A stretch of DNA of 64,000 nt from Paenibacillus sp. 1781tsa1 (GCF_024159265.1 NZ_JAMYWY010000001.1:930001-994000); one strand, 5' to 3'. Positions 54,253-63,484 are shown, counted from the stretch's first letter. Numbers and translations: made by a program. Notes: generated by a model not told the origin, from the letters alone.

Positions 54253-55006
54253 GCAATTGTTCCTCCAGTCGTCGTCTCATCTGAACGAGCGCCGGTTCGT
54301 AGATCATGTCCGAATGTCTTGGACGTGGCAAAGGTACCGTCAAATCCTGTAGCTGTTGGCCTTGGCGCCCAGGAGTTAACAGGATAATCCGATCACTGAG
54401 AAGCAGGGCCTCTTCAATGTCATGTGTAATGAACAACACGGTTTTACCCAGGCCTTCCCAGAGCTCCAGCAGCCAGCGATGCATCTCCCGTTTGGTTAAG
54501 GCATCGAGTGCACCGAATGGTTCATCCAGCAGCATGAGTTGGCCACCTGTCAGCAAAGTACGAAGCAGCGCGACACGCTGGCGCATGCCACCCGACAGCT
54601 CGTCCGGGTAAGCATGCGCGTAGCCGGATAAGCCAAATCTGTCGAGCCCTGCCAGAATGTCCGCGCGAATTCTTCCCTTATCCTGCCGCTCTGGAGCAAG
54701 TTCAGCGGGGAGCATGCAATTCTCCATGACGGTTCGCCAGGATAACAGGAGGTCCTTTTGTGGCATATAGGCCACCTGCCCCAGTCGCTTTCCTTCAGGG
54801 ACCCAAGGAATTTCTATGGTTCCATGGGTTGGCTCAAGCAGGCCTGCCAGCAGCTTGAAAAGGGTGCTTTTACCGGAGCCGCTGGAGCCGATGAGCGAGA
54901 CGAATTCGCCGTTGGCTACACGCATCGACACATTGGAGAGCACGGGGGAATCCCTTTTTCCCGGGAAAGCGTAGCTCATGTTGTGAATGGTTATGTTATT
55001 ATCCAT
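54239..55006 (-). CDS. thiZ: Thiamin-precursor ABC transporter ATPase (ThiZ-like)
   Basis: A 255-residue ATPase of the SsuB/TauB/ThiZ group. Walker A GSSGSGKST near residue 40, Q-loop YMPQKDLLLSW, signature LSGGMRQRVAL, Walker B LMLLDEPFGALDALT and H-loop FITHD. It is the first gene after the TPP riboswitch and attenuator terminator. It energises uptake through the ThiX-like permease. Confidence 0.9.
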   Translation of the reverse strand: MDNNITIHNMSYAFPGKRDSPVLSNVSMRVANGEFVSLIGSSGSGKSTLFKLLAGLLEPTHGTIEIPWVPEGKRLGQVAYMPQKDLLLSWRTVMENCMLPAELAPERQDKGRIRADILAGLDRFGLSGYAHAYPDELSGGMRQRVALLRTLLTGGQLMLLDEPFGALDALTKREMHRWLLELWEGLGKTVLFITHDIEEALLLSDRIILLTPGRQGQQLQDLTVPLPRPRHSDMIYEPALVQMRRRLEEQLHARR

Positions 55007-55092
55007 CTCGTTCTGTTCCCCCTTGTTATTCCAAATTCAACTTCAAACTGCGGAATCTTTAATTACACCTTCTGATCTGCCCGCAGAACGCG

Positions 55093-55130
55093 AAAAAGAC
55101 CCACCCATTTCCGGAGAAATGAGTGGGTCT
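55093..55130 (-). terminator. Attenuator terminator of the minus-strand TPP riboswitch
   Basis: On the minus strand AGACCCACTCATTT pairs with AAATGGGTGGGTCT, then TTTT. It lies 65 bases after the aptamer and before thiZ, as a riboswitch expression platform. Confidence 0.88.
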
Positions 55131-55194
55131 GTAAGTTCAATTCACATTAAATTTCATCATCAACATGAAAAAATCCGCTTACTGAGAGGCCGCT

Positions 55195-55279
55195 CCACTT
55201 CCCTCCGCTGGTATGATCCAGATCAGGTTCAAAGGGTCCGAATAGTCATATTCGTCTCAGCCGCAAGGCTCCCCTAGTG
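55195..55279 (-). ncRNA. TPP riboswitch (THI element)
   Basis: Read on the minus strand: ACTAGGGGAGCCTTGCGG, CTGAGACGAATATG, ACCCTTTGAACCTGATCC and AGATCATACCAGCGGAGGGA. The conserved CUGAGA and ACCUGAUC blocks and the closing GGGG/GAGGG helix are present. When TPP binds, the terminator at 55093-55130 should form and shut off the thiZ-thiX-thiY genes. Confidence 0.95.
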
Positions 55280-55282
55280 CAA

Positions 55283-55319
55283 AAGTTCAAGATATGCAGT
55301 TGTGTGTTCAGCATATATC
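55283..55319 (-). terminator. Possible weak terminator after the aminotransferase gene
   Basis: GATATATGC and GCATATC (minus strand, 55319-55291) form a short stem followed by TTGAACTTTT. Weak, but the only candidate between hisC-like gene and riboswitch. Confidence 0.4.
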
Positions 55320-55393
55320 ACATGCAAGTGGAATGTAAAGGGGGTGCTTGGAAAGAATGTGAGTACTGTAAGTTAGAAAAGTAACCCAGGATT

Positions 55394-56515
55394 CTAACCG
55401 CTTGAATGTAACAGCGAATCAAGCTGACCGATCAGACGGACAATCTGCTCAGGCGTGCCAATCGTAATCCGAAGCCAGGTAGGCATACCGAATTCGGTAC
55501 CGCCGCGGACAGAGATGCCTCTGTTCAACAATTCTTGGGTAATCGGGCCACTATCCTGCAGCAGATCAACCATGATGAAATTCGTTTCGGAAGGGATGTA
55601 GGGTAAGTTCCACTGATCAAAGGATTGCATTAACGTTTCCCGTCCCTGACGATTGTAATCCAGGCAATGAGAGACAAATTCATGATCATCCAGACTGGCC
55701 GAAGCAGCGGCTTGGGATGTGGCTGTCAGACTGATGGGCAGCTTGACCCGGTTAATGCCTTCAATGATACTTTCATTCCCGATGCCATATCCGATTCGTA
55801 GGCCGGCAAGTCCATATATTTTGGAGAAGGTCCGTAAAATAATCAGATTATTGTACTGCTCCAGCAGCTTAACCGTATCAGGATAATCTTCACTTTCCGC
55901 GAATTCATAATACGCTTCGTCCAGGACAACCACGACATGGGAGGGAACATGTTCGAGTAAACCAAGTAAGGCATCTGCCGTGAAAATGGTTCCGGTCGGA
56001 TTATTCGGATTGCAAAGCCAAATAATTCGGGTAGAAGCATTAATCCGTTGCCGGAATTGCTCCAGGTCCAGCGAATGGTTGACCAAAGGTACTTCATGAA
56101 TGACCCCGCCTGCCAGCAGCGTAGCACCCTTATACCAATTAAAGGAGGGGACCGGAATGAGTGATTCCTCGCCGGGATTAAGATATGCTTGGGCGGTCAG
56201 AGTCAGGAGCTCGAATGATCCACTGCCAAATACCAGTTGGGAGGTACGAACACCCAGACGTTCCGCAAGTTTATCACGCAGCAGTTGGCTGGAACCATCG
56301 GGGTATTGTGCCAAAAGATCGGAGCCCAGCGATCTGACCGCTTCGGCTGCAAGGGGAGAAGATCCAAACGGATTCTCGTTCGCTGCGAGTCGATCGACAC
56401 TTTCCAATCCCAACTCCCGCCGAATCTGTTCCATGGATTTGGCAGGTGTATAGGCTGGAATTTGATTTAACAGGTCTTTGACAGGAGGAGAGGGAACAGG
56501 TGAGAGGGATTGCAT
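55394..56515 (-). CDS. HisC-type PLP-dependent aminotransferase
   Basis: A 373-residue class I/II aminotransferase. DRLAANENPFGSSPLAAEAV, NPNNPTGTIFTADAL, VVVLDEAYYEFAE and the PLP-lysine motif RTFSKIYGLAGLRIGYGIG match histidinol-phosphate aminotransferase. Being the last gene of a transporter/oxidoreductase operon and not in a his operon, it may act on another amino acid or amine (CobD- and methionine-aminotransferase relatives share this fold). ATG 56515 lies seven bases after AAGG; 56521 is an alternative. It is 24 bases downstream of the ATPase gene. Confidence 0.88.
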   Translation of the reverse strand: MQSLSPVPSPPVKDLLNQIPAYTPAKSMEQIRRELGLESVDRLAANENPFGSSPLAAEAVRSLGSDLLAQYPDGSSQLLRDKLAERLGVRTSQLVFGSGSFELLTLTAQAYLNPGEESLIPVPSFNWYKGATLLAGGVIHEVPLVNHSLDLEQFRQRINASTRIIWLCNPNNPTGTIFTADALLGLLEHVPSHVVVVLDEAYYEFAESEDYPDTVKLLEQYNNLIILRTFSKIYGLAGLRIGYGIGNESIIEGINRVKLPISLTATSQAAASASLDDHEFVSHCLDYNRQGRETLMQSFDQWNLPYIPSETNFIMVDLLQDSGPITQELLNRGISVRGGTEFGMPTWLRITIGTPEQIVRLIGQLDSLLHSSG

Positions 56516-56539
56516 GATCATACCTTCTTTCCAGTGGAA

Positions 56540-57328
56540 TTAGATCGAGAATGATATCTGTTTCTGGGCAATCTGCTGTGCTGTTTCTTGTGGAGGAGTC
56601 AACAACCGATTCAGAATCAGATTTTCAAAATGAGCAAACCCGCTGTCCCGAACGCGTGGCCGCTCCAGCGTAATTCGGGTATCCATCGTTATATGACCGT
56701 CCTCAATTAACAGCACCCTGTCAGCCAGCGCGACCGCCTCACTGACATCATGCGTGACCAGAATGACAGTCAGACCTTCTTCTACCCACAAGCGTTCGAT
56801 TAATTGCTGCATCTCAATACGGGTCAATGCATCCAATGCACCGAGCGGTTCATCCAGCAGCAATAATCGCGGATGACTTGCGAGTGCCCGTGCCAAGGCG
56901 ACACGTTGTTTTTGCCCGCCTGATAATACTCCTGGCCAGTCACCTTCACGCTCTCCAAGTCCTACATTGCGAAGCGACTGGCGTGCATCCTCCTTGTTCT
57001 TGTCGGGGATGCCCAGCCGTACATTGTCGAGCACGGATTTCCAAGGCAGCAGCCGGGCTTCCTGAAACAGAAATCGTGTCTCAGGTGCTGTAGTGCCAAG
57101 CTTTCTGTTACCCAGCATAATGCTTCCGGAAGAGGGGGGTTCCAGCCCGGCGATCAGACGCAGCAGCGTACTTTTGCCACAGCCGCTTCGTCCAACGATG
57201 GCTACAAACTCCCCTTGTCTTACACTGACGTTGATGTCGGATAGAATCGTGCGCTGATCATACGATTTCTGGACCCCATGCACTTGAAGAAAGGGGCTGA
57301 TCTGACTTGTGCTCATGGATTCATTCAC
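56540..57328 (-). CDS. ABC transporter ATPase, SsuB/TauB-like
   Basis: A 262-residue ATPase with Walker [11 protein letters not shown]-loop [10 protein letters not shown], signature [11 protein letters not shown], Walker [16 protein letters not shown] and H-loop LVTHD. The [12 protein letters not shown] motif is typical of the nitrate/sulfonate/taurine transporter group. The long C-terminal tail follows. Starts at ATG 57328 behind GGAGCGTG. Part of a five-gene operon with permease, binding protein and two enzymes. Confidence 0.9.
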   Translation of the reverse strand: MNESMSTSQISPFLQVHGVQKSYDQRTILSDINVSVRQGEFVAIVGRSGCGKSTLLRLIAGLEPPSSGSIMLGNRKLGTTAPETRFLFQEARLLPWKSVLDNVRLGIPDKNKEDARQSLRNVGLGEREGDWPGVLSGGQKQRVALARALASHPRLLLLDEPLGALDALTRIEMQQLIERLWVEEGLTVILVTHDVSEAVALADRVLLIEDGHITMDTRITLERPRVRDSGFAHFENLILNRLLTPPQETAQQIAQKQISFSI

Positions 57329-57340
57329 GCTCCTTTGGCT

Positions 57341-58126
57341 TTACTTGCGGGATAAAGCCGGGTTCCAGCGCAGCCAGCGCCGTTCCAGCCATTTGGCGAT
57401 GGTATCGGACAACTTGCCCAGCAGGGCATATAGCAGAATACTTAAGACAATTACGTCCATTTGCATGAATTCCCGCGCGTTCATCGCCATGTATCCAATC
57501 CCGGCATCCGCCGCAACCGTCTCGGCTACGATGAGTGTCAGCCACATGATGCCAAGTGCATAGCGAATGCCCACCAGAATGGAAGGCAATGCACCAGGCA
57601 GGATAATGTCCTTATAGAGGGACCAACGGCTGAGTCCATATACTTTGCCCATTTCAATCAGACCGGGATCGACCGAACGTATGCCATGGAACGTATTCAG
57701 ATATACCGGAAAGAACACCCCCAGGGAAACGAGAAATAATTTGGCTTCTTCTCCGATCCCGAACCACACAATAACGAGAGGGATCAAGGACAGATGTGGA
57801 ATATTGCGGATCATCTGCACCGAGGAATCGGCGATCTTTTCCGCAAGGGAGGAGATGCCGTTCAGTACCCCCAGCAGGAAACCCAGCCCCCCACCAATGA
57901 GGAATCCTCCCAAAGCCCGCTTGGCGCTAATACTGATATTGTTTAATAACTCACCGTTTCGAAGCAAACGAATGAAGGCCTCCAGTACCTGAGCGGGACG
58001 GGGCAAAATATTGGCTGCAACAACTCCGGATGCAGTAAGCCATTGCCATAGAGCCAGAATGAGTAGTGGTACAACAAAAGGAATGAATTGGTTAAACCAT
58101 GCCCGGTTAAAGGTGTTGGACCGCAC
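57341..58126 (-). CDS. ABC transporter permease, SsuC/TauC-like
   Basis: A protein of about 261 residues with six membrane segments and the EAA loop VYLNTFHGIRSVDPGLIEMGKVYGLSRWSLYKDIILPGALP. The frame extends to 58198, but AAGGAGG at 58137-58142 points to GTG 58126, which starts VRSNTFNRAW. The permease ends 12 bases before the ATPase start. Confidence 0.87.
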   Translation of the reverse strand: MRSNTFNRAWFNQFIPFVVPLLILALWQWLTASGVVAANILPRPAQVLEAFIRLLRNGELLNNISISAKRALGGFLIGGGLGFLLGVLNGISSLAEKIADSSVQMIRNIPHLSLIPLVIVWFGIGEEAKLFLVSLGVFFPVYLNTFHGIRSVDPGLIEMGKVYGLSRWSLYKDIILPGALPSILVGIRYALGIMWLTLIVAETVAADAGIGYMAMNAREFMQMDVIVLSILLYALLGKLSDTIAKWLERRWLRWNPALSRK

Positions 58127-58154
58127 GTTATGCCTACCTCCTTGCTTCTTTCGT

Positions 58155-59210
58155 TTATTGGCTAGTTGGAGCTGGAAGCTGATCTTGAAGTACATCACTC
58201 CAGAATGTGCTCACATCGACTGCCTGGTCAAAAATCCCCGCTTGCTGAAACGTATCCGCTACGTCCTGTTCGGACTTGATGGCTTCGTCAGAAATGGCAA
58301 CGATACGTGTTGTACGTTGTGCTTCTCCATCCGTGTAGGTTTTAAGGGCTTGCTCCAACGGCTGGTGAGTATTGTCTGCAGTAATTTGAGCCCATGCGTC
58401 CTTATTGGCACGAGCCCAATCATTGAATTTGTTGATTCGCTCCAGATAATCGGCAAGGGCCTTTTTCTGTTCCTCATTCGCAATGGCCTGATCGGAGGCG
58501 GCTACAAGGAAGCTGCCTGACAAGATATCTCTGGCGCTAGCGAGCGTTGTTGCTTCATTCTGATGTGCAGAGATGATGGCATTGCCGTAACTGGCAAGGG
58601 CGTCCACTTTCCCGCTAATTAGGGCGCTGAGTCCATCTGCTGTTGTAAGTTCGACCGGACTGATGTCACTCCAGGTTAACCCGGCTTCCTCCAGCATTTT
58701 GAGCAGGAAATAGTGGGCCGTTGTGTTTTTGACGAAAGCCACTTTTTTGCCCTTCAGATCGGCAACCGATTTAATCGATGAACCTTTGGGAACAACAACC
58801 TCCTGATTTAAGGTGCTGCCTTGTTGTACTGCAATAATTTTGAAGCTTCCACCATTGGCAGCCTGAGATGCAAAAATGGGTGGGATTTCACTGGTCACAC
58901 CAAAGTCCAGTTGATTGGCAGCCATCGCTTCAAGGATCAGGTTACCTCCCTGAAAAACGTTATAAGTGACTTTATAGGGGGTGTCATTGAGTCCGGCTGC
59001 TTTCAGCCCCAGTTCGAGATTGCCCCATCCGGTCTGACCAACCCGAATGGTAACGTCATTATTGGAAGCGGCTGATGCCGCTGTCGGTGTTGCGCCTGTA
59101 CCGGCGGCCTGATTGTCAGTTCCGGTAGAGCAGCCGGAAATCACCAACAACAGAAGCGCGCTCAGAAAGGCAGTTAAGGGGAGAGTGTAATGGCGGTTTG
59201 GACGAATCAT
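58155..59210 (-). CDS. ABC transporter substrate-binding lipoprotein, SsuA/TauA-like
   Basis: A 351-residue lipoprotein (signal peptide ending LLLVISGC, Cys near residue 27) followed by an Ala/Thr/Asn-rich linker. The mature domain (IRVGQTGWGNLELGLKAAGL, GNLILEAMAANQLDFGVTSEIPPIFASQAANGGSFKIIAVQQGS) is the SsuA/TauA periplasmic-binding fold for aliphatic sulfonates or similar small anions. Its ATG overlaps the stop of the upstream dehydrogenase gene (ATGA), so they are translated together. The ligand is unknown. Confidence 0.88.
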   Translation of the reverse strand: MIRPNRHYTLPLTAFLSALLLLVISGCSTGTDNQAAGTGATPTAASAASNNDVTIRVGQTGWGNLELGLKAAGLNDTPYKVTYNVFQGGNLILEAMAANQLDFGVTSEIPPIFASQAANGGSFKIIAVQQGSTLNQEVVVPKGSSIKSVADLKGKKVAFVKNTTAHYFLLKMLEEAGLTWSDISPVELTTADGLSALISGKVDALASYGNAIISAHQNEATTLASARDILSGSFLVAASDQAIANEEQKKALADYLERINKFNDWARANKDAWAQITADNTHQPLEQALKTYTDGEAQRTTRIVAISDEAIKSEQDVADTFQQAGIFDQAVDVSTFWSDVLQDQLPAPTSQ

Positions 59211-60349
59211 AGGGAGGAAACCTCCTTGGTGTATGTACTGTTTTCACTGGACTGACTGGATTCTATGAATGTTTGGCCGACACGGTCTGCCTGAAGAATG
59301 GCTTCGGTTACCTGCGCTGTGCTAACTCCGAAGGAGAGATGTGCCGCACTGCCTTCCCGCAGCTGTAGTCCTGCTGCAATGCGCGCAGCAGCTTCCCGAG
59401 GATGTTGTTGTATGCCGAGCTGGGCAAGAGTGATTGGCAGATTCAGCTTATGTAGCAGAGTGAGCAGCTCATGAAGCTCATCCCCTGCTTTGCCTTCAAG
59501 AATCCACTGGGTGAACAGTCCAAAGGTTACCTTTTCTCCATGTAGCGAAGCGTGTGTTTCGGGTAATTTGGTGAGGCTATCATGCAGTCCATGAGCAATC
59601 GCGGCATGAAGTGATCCATCGCCAATGCTGCCCACAAGGCCGGCGAGCACAATAATGGCATCGGCAACATCACGGAATTGGGGTGTACTACCGGTTGTAT
59701 CGGTGGATTCATAGACATCGATGGCGTGCGCTTCAAGAATATCGAGCGCAAGCTTGGCAGTGCTGACACTGTTTCGGAGAGTGAGGCTGGTGGCGTTGCC
59801 ACTTAGATTAACGACGAACTCATGCCATTTTACGAGCGTGTCACCGATTCCAGCGGCCAAATATCGTCTTGGTGCACTCGCCAGAATATGAGGATCAGCC
59901 AGAACGAGATCAGGCGAACGGCGCAGGGGACGATAGCCTGCAGATTGGCCCTGTTCATCATAGAGCACGGTTAAGGCGGACCAGGCGGCACATGTTGCGG
60001 CAATCGTTGGGACCGTTACAATGGGCAATTGGGCTTGCTCGGCTACCGCTTTGGACAGATCGAGCACTTTACCGCCACCGACGCCAATAATCAGATCAAC
60101 ATCCAGATCGAAAGCTTGCTGCGTAAAAGCATCAATCTGACCTGTTGTAACCTCACCGTGAAACAATTGCACATGGAACTTGATCTTATGCTCTTCCAGT
60201 GAAGGAAGAAGGTAAGGCTTTACGGCTTTTAATGCAGCCTCACCGGCGATGATGAGAACATGCTGCCCAAGCTGTGCAATCCGCGAACCACTTTGCTCAA
60301 GAATGTTAGCCTCGTGTACATATACTGCGGGTGCTTTAACAGTAATCAT
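59207..60349 (-). CDS. Iron-containing alcohol dehydrogenase-like (HcxA/GldA-like) protein
   Basis: A 380-residue protein of the glycerol-dehydrogenase / Fe-ADH fold. The NAD(P) site is LIIGVGGGKVLDLSKAVA with VTVPTIAATCAAWSALTVLYD, and the metal-binding part contains AGIGDTLVKWHEF, LHAAIAHGLHDSL and THASLHGEKVTFG. It resembles E. coli YbdH (HcxA), an NADPH 2-oxo-acid reductase, more than classical ethanol dehydrogenases. First gene of the operon with an SsuABC-type transporter and a HisC-type aminotransferase; a joint 2-oxo/2-amino/2-hydroxy acid conversion is an inference. ATG 60349 follows GGGAG. Confidence 0.82.
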   Translation of the reverse strand: MITVKAPAVYVHEANILEQSGSRIAQLGQHVLIIAGEAALKAVKPYLLPSLEEHKIKFHVQLFHGEVTTGQIDAFTQQAFDLDVDLIIGVGGGKVLDLSKAVAEQAQLPIVTVPTIAATCAAWSALTVLYDEQGQSAGYRPLRRSPDLVLADPHILASAPRRYLAAGIGDTLVKWHEFVVNLSGNATSLTLRNSVSTAKLALDILEAHAIDVYESTDTTGSTPQFRDVADAIIVLAGLVGSIGDGSLHAAIAHGLHDSLTKLPETHASLHGEKVTFGLFTQWILEGKAGDELHELLTLLHKLNLPITLAQLGIQQHPREAAARIAAGLQLREGSAAHLSFGVSTAQVTEAILQADRVGQTFIESSQSSENSTYTKEVSSL

Positions 60350-60635
60350 CGATACACTCCCTTTATAACTTATTATTCTTACTTTTTAACTTGGTTTTAA
60401 ATTGTTTAAATTCTAGCATCGCGTCTCAGCAACCACAATAACCCAGACAATCAATACATCCTATACTTCGATTGAAAGAATCTATAAGTGACTATAGAAC
60501 GGGGGAACAAGGGGCAATCGACTCTTTACTTTGCTTACGGAGGCAGATTTATTTAAGATGTAAGAATACGGTACAATGTCTATTAAATTTCTATATGCTG
60601 CTTTTGGGATGTATTAAATGGAAAGGGGAGTGTAT
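60350..60635. other. Divergent intergenic region
   Basis: AT-rich promoter region of two divergent genes. TTTAAACAATTTAAA-like palindromic sequence lies at about 60394-60411, just before the dehydrogenase operon, and may be an operator. No gene is visible. Confidence 0.45.
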
Positions 60636-61334
60636 ATGAAAACGATTGGTCTTATTGGTGGAATGAGCTGGGAGTCATCGTTAGAATATTATCGAATTAT
60701 TAATGAAGAAGTGAAAAATAAATTGGGAGGATTGCATTCAGCCAAGTGCATTTTATATAGCGTGGATTTTGAAGAGATCGAGCGTTATCAAGCTGAAGGT
60801 GATTGGGAAAGTGCTGGTGAACTATTAGGGAATGCTGCTCAGTCTTTGGAAAAGGCAGGAGCAGAAATGATCGTAATATGTACAAATACGATGCATAAAG
60901 TCATTAAACATATTGAAGAAAAAGTACGTTTACCCATTGTACATATTGCTGATTCAACAGCAAATCAAATTCATAAGTCCCAAATAAGTACGGTTGGTTT
61001 ACTCGGCACAAAATATACGATGGAACAAGACTTTTATAAAAAACGAATTGAATTTAATGGTATTAAGGTTTTGATACCGAATGAAGAGGATCGAAAAGTT
61101 ATCAATAAAATAATATATGAGGAATTATGTTTAGGGAAAATTGAGCCCTTATCAAGGGATTATTATAAAAAGGTGATCCAAAGGCTAGTTGATGATGGAG
61201 CAGAGGGAATCATATTAGGTTGCACCGAAATTGGATTATTAGTAAAAGTAGAGGATTCAGAAGTTCCATTATTTGATACAACACGTATTCATGCGATTGA
61301 ATCTGTTCATTTGGCACTAGCCAAATCATTTTGA
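60636..61334 (+). CDS. Aspartate/glutamate racemase family protein
   Basis: A 232-residue protein. IGLIGGMSWESSLEYYRIINE at the start, VICTNTMHK (first catalytic Cys near residue 85), VGLLGTKYTMEQDFYKKR and IILGCTEIGLL (second Cys near 195) are hallmarks of aspartate racemase. It produces D-aspartate or a related D-amino acid for the wall or secondary products. The gene is markedly more AT-rich than its neighbours, with AAA/ATA/TTA codons frequent, a hint of transfer. ATG 60636 follows AAAGGGGAG. Confidence 0.9.
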   Translation: MKTIGLIGGMSWESSLEYYRIINEEVKNKLGGLHSAKCILYSVDFEEIERYQAEGDWESAGELLGNAAQSLEKAGAEMIVICTNTMHKVIKHIEEKVRLPIVHIADSTANQIHKSQISTVGLLGTKYTMEQDFYKKRIEFNGIKVLIPNEEDRKVINKIIYEELCLGKIEPLSRDYYKKVIQRLVDDGAEGIILGCTEIGLLVKVEDSEVPLFDTTRIHAIESVHLALAKSF

Positions 61335-61360
61335 CACAACCAGATAAACCCGTTCTCTGA

Positions 61361-61389
61361 TTTACCTTGGCTCATGAACCCGATATAAT
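61361..61389 (+). promoter_or_regulatory. Promoter of the radical SAM gene
   Basis: TTTACC (61361-61366) and TATAAT (61384-61389) with a 17-base spacer, about 75 bases upstream of the start codon. Confidence 0.6.
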
Positions 61390-61465
61390 AGGGATGGCCC
61401 GTATAGGCCGGATCACAAAATGCAGGTGGGATTGTTCTCCCTCCTAGGCAGAATGGGGACCCGAG

Positions 61466-62341
61466 TTGAAAACGTTCAAAAAAGTATATATTGAGATCAC
61501 GAGTATCTGCAATCTGGCTTGCAGCTTCTGTCCGCAGACGCAGCGTGCCAAAGGATTCATTGACCCTGAAGTCTTCAACAATATACTGGAACAAGTTAAA
61601 CCACATACCAACCATATTTATCTACATGTCAAAGGCGAACCCTTGTTGCATCCCAAAATAGATCTGCTGCTTGATTCCGCACACGAGAAGGGACTCAAGG
61701 TGAACATTACAACGAATGGTACACTGCTGCCCAAGACTCAGCATAAATTGCTTGGCAAACCGGCGCTGAGGCAGATGAATTTCTCCCTGCACAGCTTCGA
61801 TGGGCATGAAGGTTCAACAGACCGTGACGGATACCTGCGTCATATTTTGTCTTTTGTACACGAGGCCGTTAAGCACAATGTCATCATCTCATTCCGACTG
61901 TGGAATCTGACGCAGGATAACTTTACGAATGCTCAGATGAATCGAAATCGGGAGACCCTTGAAGTGCTGGAACGTGAGTTCAATCTGGACTTCCGCATTG
62001 AGGAGAAAGTGGTTCCAGGCAGCGGGGTCAAAATTGCCCCGAATGTATACCTGAATCAGGACCACGAGTTCCAGTGGCCAAGTCTGGATGCACCTGAAGA
62101 TGACGGCAAGGGCTTCTGCCATGCATTGCGTAGTCAGGCAGCTGTGCTTGTAGATGGAACGGTGGTTCCATGCTGTCTCGATGGCGAGGGTGTGATTAAC
62201 CTGGGTAATGTGCACGAGAAGTCATTCTCCGAGATTATTGAGGGTGAGCGAGCGAACAATCTGGTATATGGCTTCTCCAAGCGGGAAGCTGTGGAAGAGT
62301 TGTGTCGAAAGTGCGGTTATCGTCAGAGATTTGGAGCCTGA
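61466..62341 (+). CDS. Radical SAM/SPASM domain protein
   Basis: A 291-residue radical SAM enzyme. The [4Fe-4S] motif is CNLACSFC (Cys near 15, 19 and 22), with IYLHVKGEPLLHP (GEP SAM-binding motif) and NITTNGTLL following. A C-terminal SPASM-like region (TVVPCCLDGEGVINLGNVHEKSFSEI ... CRKCGY) can bind auxiliary clusters. SPASM proteins often modify peptides, but no precursor peptide is visible next to it. Start TTG 61466 has a weak GGGGAC box. It is a single gene ending at a terminator. Confidence 0.88.
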   Translation: MKTFKKVYIEITSICNLACSFCPQTQRAKGFIDPEVFNNILEQVKPHTNHIYLHVKGEPLLHPKIDLLLDSAHEKGLKVNITTNGTLLPKTQHKLLGKPALRQMNFSLHSFDGHEGSTDRDGYLRHILSFVHEAVKHNVIISFRLWNLTQDNFTNAQMNRNRETLEVLEREFNLDFRIEEKVVPGSGVKIAPNVYLNQDHEFQWPSLDAPEDDGKGFCHALRSQAAVLVDGTVVPCCLDGEGVINLGNVHEKSFSEIIEGERANNLVYGFSKREAVEELCRKCGYRQRFGA

Positions 62342-62371
62342 CATCTTATATAAGCAAGCTAGGAGCCATTC

Positions 62372-62409
62372 AGATCACACATTTGGAGACAATGTCGTGA
62401 TCTTTCTTT
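62372..62409 (+). terminator. Terminator after the radical SAM gene
   Basis: AGATCAC (62372-62378) pairs with GTGATCT (62397-62403), with ATT/AAT pairs inside, followed by TTCTTTG. Confidence 0.7.
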
Positions 62410-62687
62410 GTTACTGGGATTAAAGTTAGAGAGACTTATGTTACATATGAGCATACCAGAGGTTGATATCAGCATATTGTTTGAAGGATCTAACTTGCAA
62501 AAAATGCCGATATGACAGGGATTGTGCGGTGTCATGATATATCTGATCTAATGATTATTCTAGTTACCTTCCTTATTTGGTAGGATTAGGTTGTGGGTCG
62601 GACAGAGGTGCACCTCTGACGAACTTCCAGGACAAGCTCAGGCTTGTACAATACCAAATAACGAGAGAATAAGGGAGGAATAAAGTA
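62410..62687. other. Intergenic region before the pectate lyase
   Basis: No gene. A hairpin AGAGGTGCACCTCT lies at about 62604-62618 and another CAAGCTCAGGCTTG at about 62633-62646; these could be operators or mRNA-stabilising stems of the lyase transcript. Confidence 0.45.
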
Positions 62688-63356
62688 ATGAAAAAAATGT
62701 TGACGTTGTTGTTGTCCGCTGGTTTGGTTGCTTCCATATTTGGTGCGGTTCCGGCTGCTGCTGCGCCTACAGTTGTTAATTCAACGATTATTGTTCCAGC
62801 GGGCACAACTTATGACGGTCAAGGCAAAACATTTGTAGCCAATCCTTCCACACTGGGGGATGGGTCTCAAGCAGAGAATCAGAAACCGGTATTTCGTCTG
62901 GAGGCAGGGGCTACGCTCAAAAATGTAAATATCGGATACCCTGCTGCCGATGGTGTTCACTGTTATGGTAACTGTAGTATATCGAATGTAGTCTGGGAGG
63001 ATGTGGGTGAGGATGCACTCACATTGAAGTCGGCGGGAACGGTCAACATTACTGGCGGGGCGGCGTACAAGGCCTATGATAAAGTGTTCCAGATCAATGC
63101 AGCCGGAACGATTAACATCAAAAATTTCCGTGCAGATGATATCGGCAAGCTGGTACGTCAAAATGGTGGAACTACCTTTGCGGTTAACATGACGTTGGAT
63201 AACTCCAACATTTCCAATGTGAAAGATGCTATTATGCGTACAGACAGCAGTGTATCTCAAGGGAAAATTACGAATACCCGCTATTCCAAAGTGCCAACCC
63301 TGTTCAAGGGATTTGCTTCAGGTAAGACCAGTCAATCTGGTAATACGCAATATTAA
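62688..63356 (+). CDS. Secreted pectate lyase, family PL3
   Basis: A 222-residue secreted enzyme. A signal peptide ([20 protein letters not shown], cleavage after APAAAA-like AAA near residue 26) is followed by a parallel beta-helix: [73 protein letters not shown] and [31 protein letters not shown]. The Asp/Lys/Arg pattern fits family 3 pectate lyases, which cleave polygalacturonate with calcium outside the cell. GGGAGG lies nine bases before ATG 62688. Confidence 0.95.
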   Translation: MKKMLTLLLSAGLVASIFGAVPAAAAPTVVNSTIIVPAGTTYDGQGKTFVANPSTLGDGSQAENQKPVFRLEAGATLKNVNIGYPAADGVHCYGNCSISNVVWEDVGEDALTLKSAGTVNITGGAAYKAYDKVFQINAAGTINIKNFRADDIGKLVRQNGGTTFAVNMTLDNSNISNVKDAIMRTDSSVSQGKITNTRYSKVPTLFKGFASGKTSQSGNTQY

Positions 63357-63437
63357 ACAGGAGATTGAATCATTGGAGTTGTTAAAAGTATAAGCTCCAC
63401 TTGTGATTGGAAGTAAGTTGAAATATAACGCCAAAAT

Positions 63438-63484
63438 GAGCGTCCCAGGGTCATTGCCACACTGACTTTGAGGGACGCTCTTTG
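63438..63484 (+). terminator. Terminator after the pectate lyase gene
   Basis: GAGCGTCCC (63438-63446) and GGGACGCTC (63472-63480) form a 9-bp stem followed by TTT. Confidence 0.88.
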
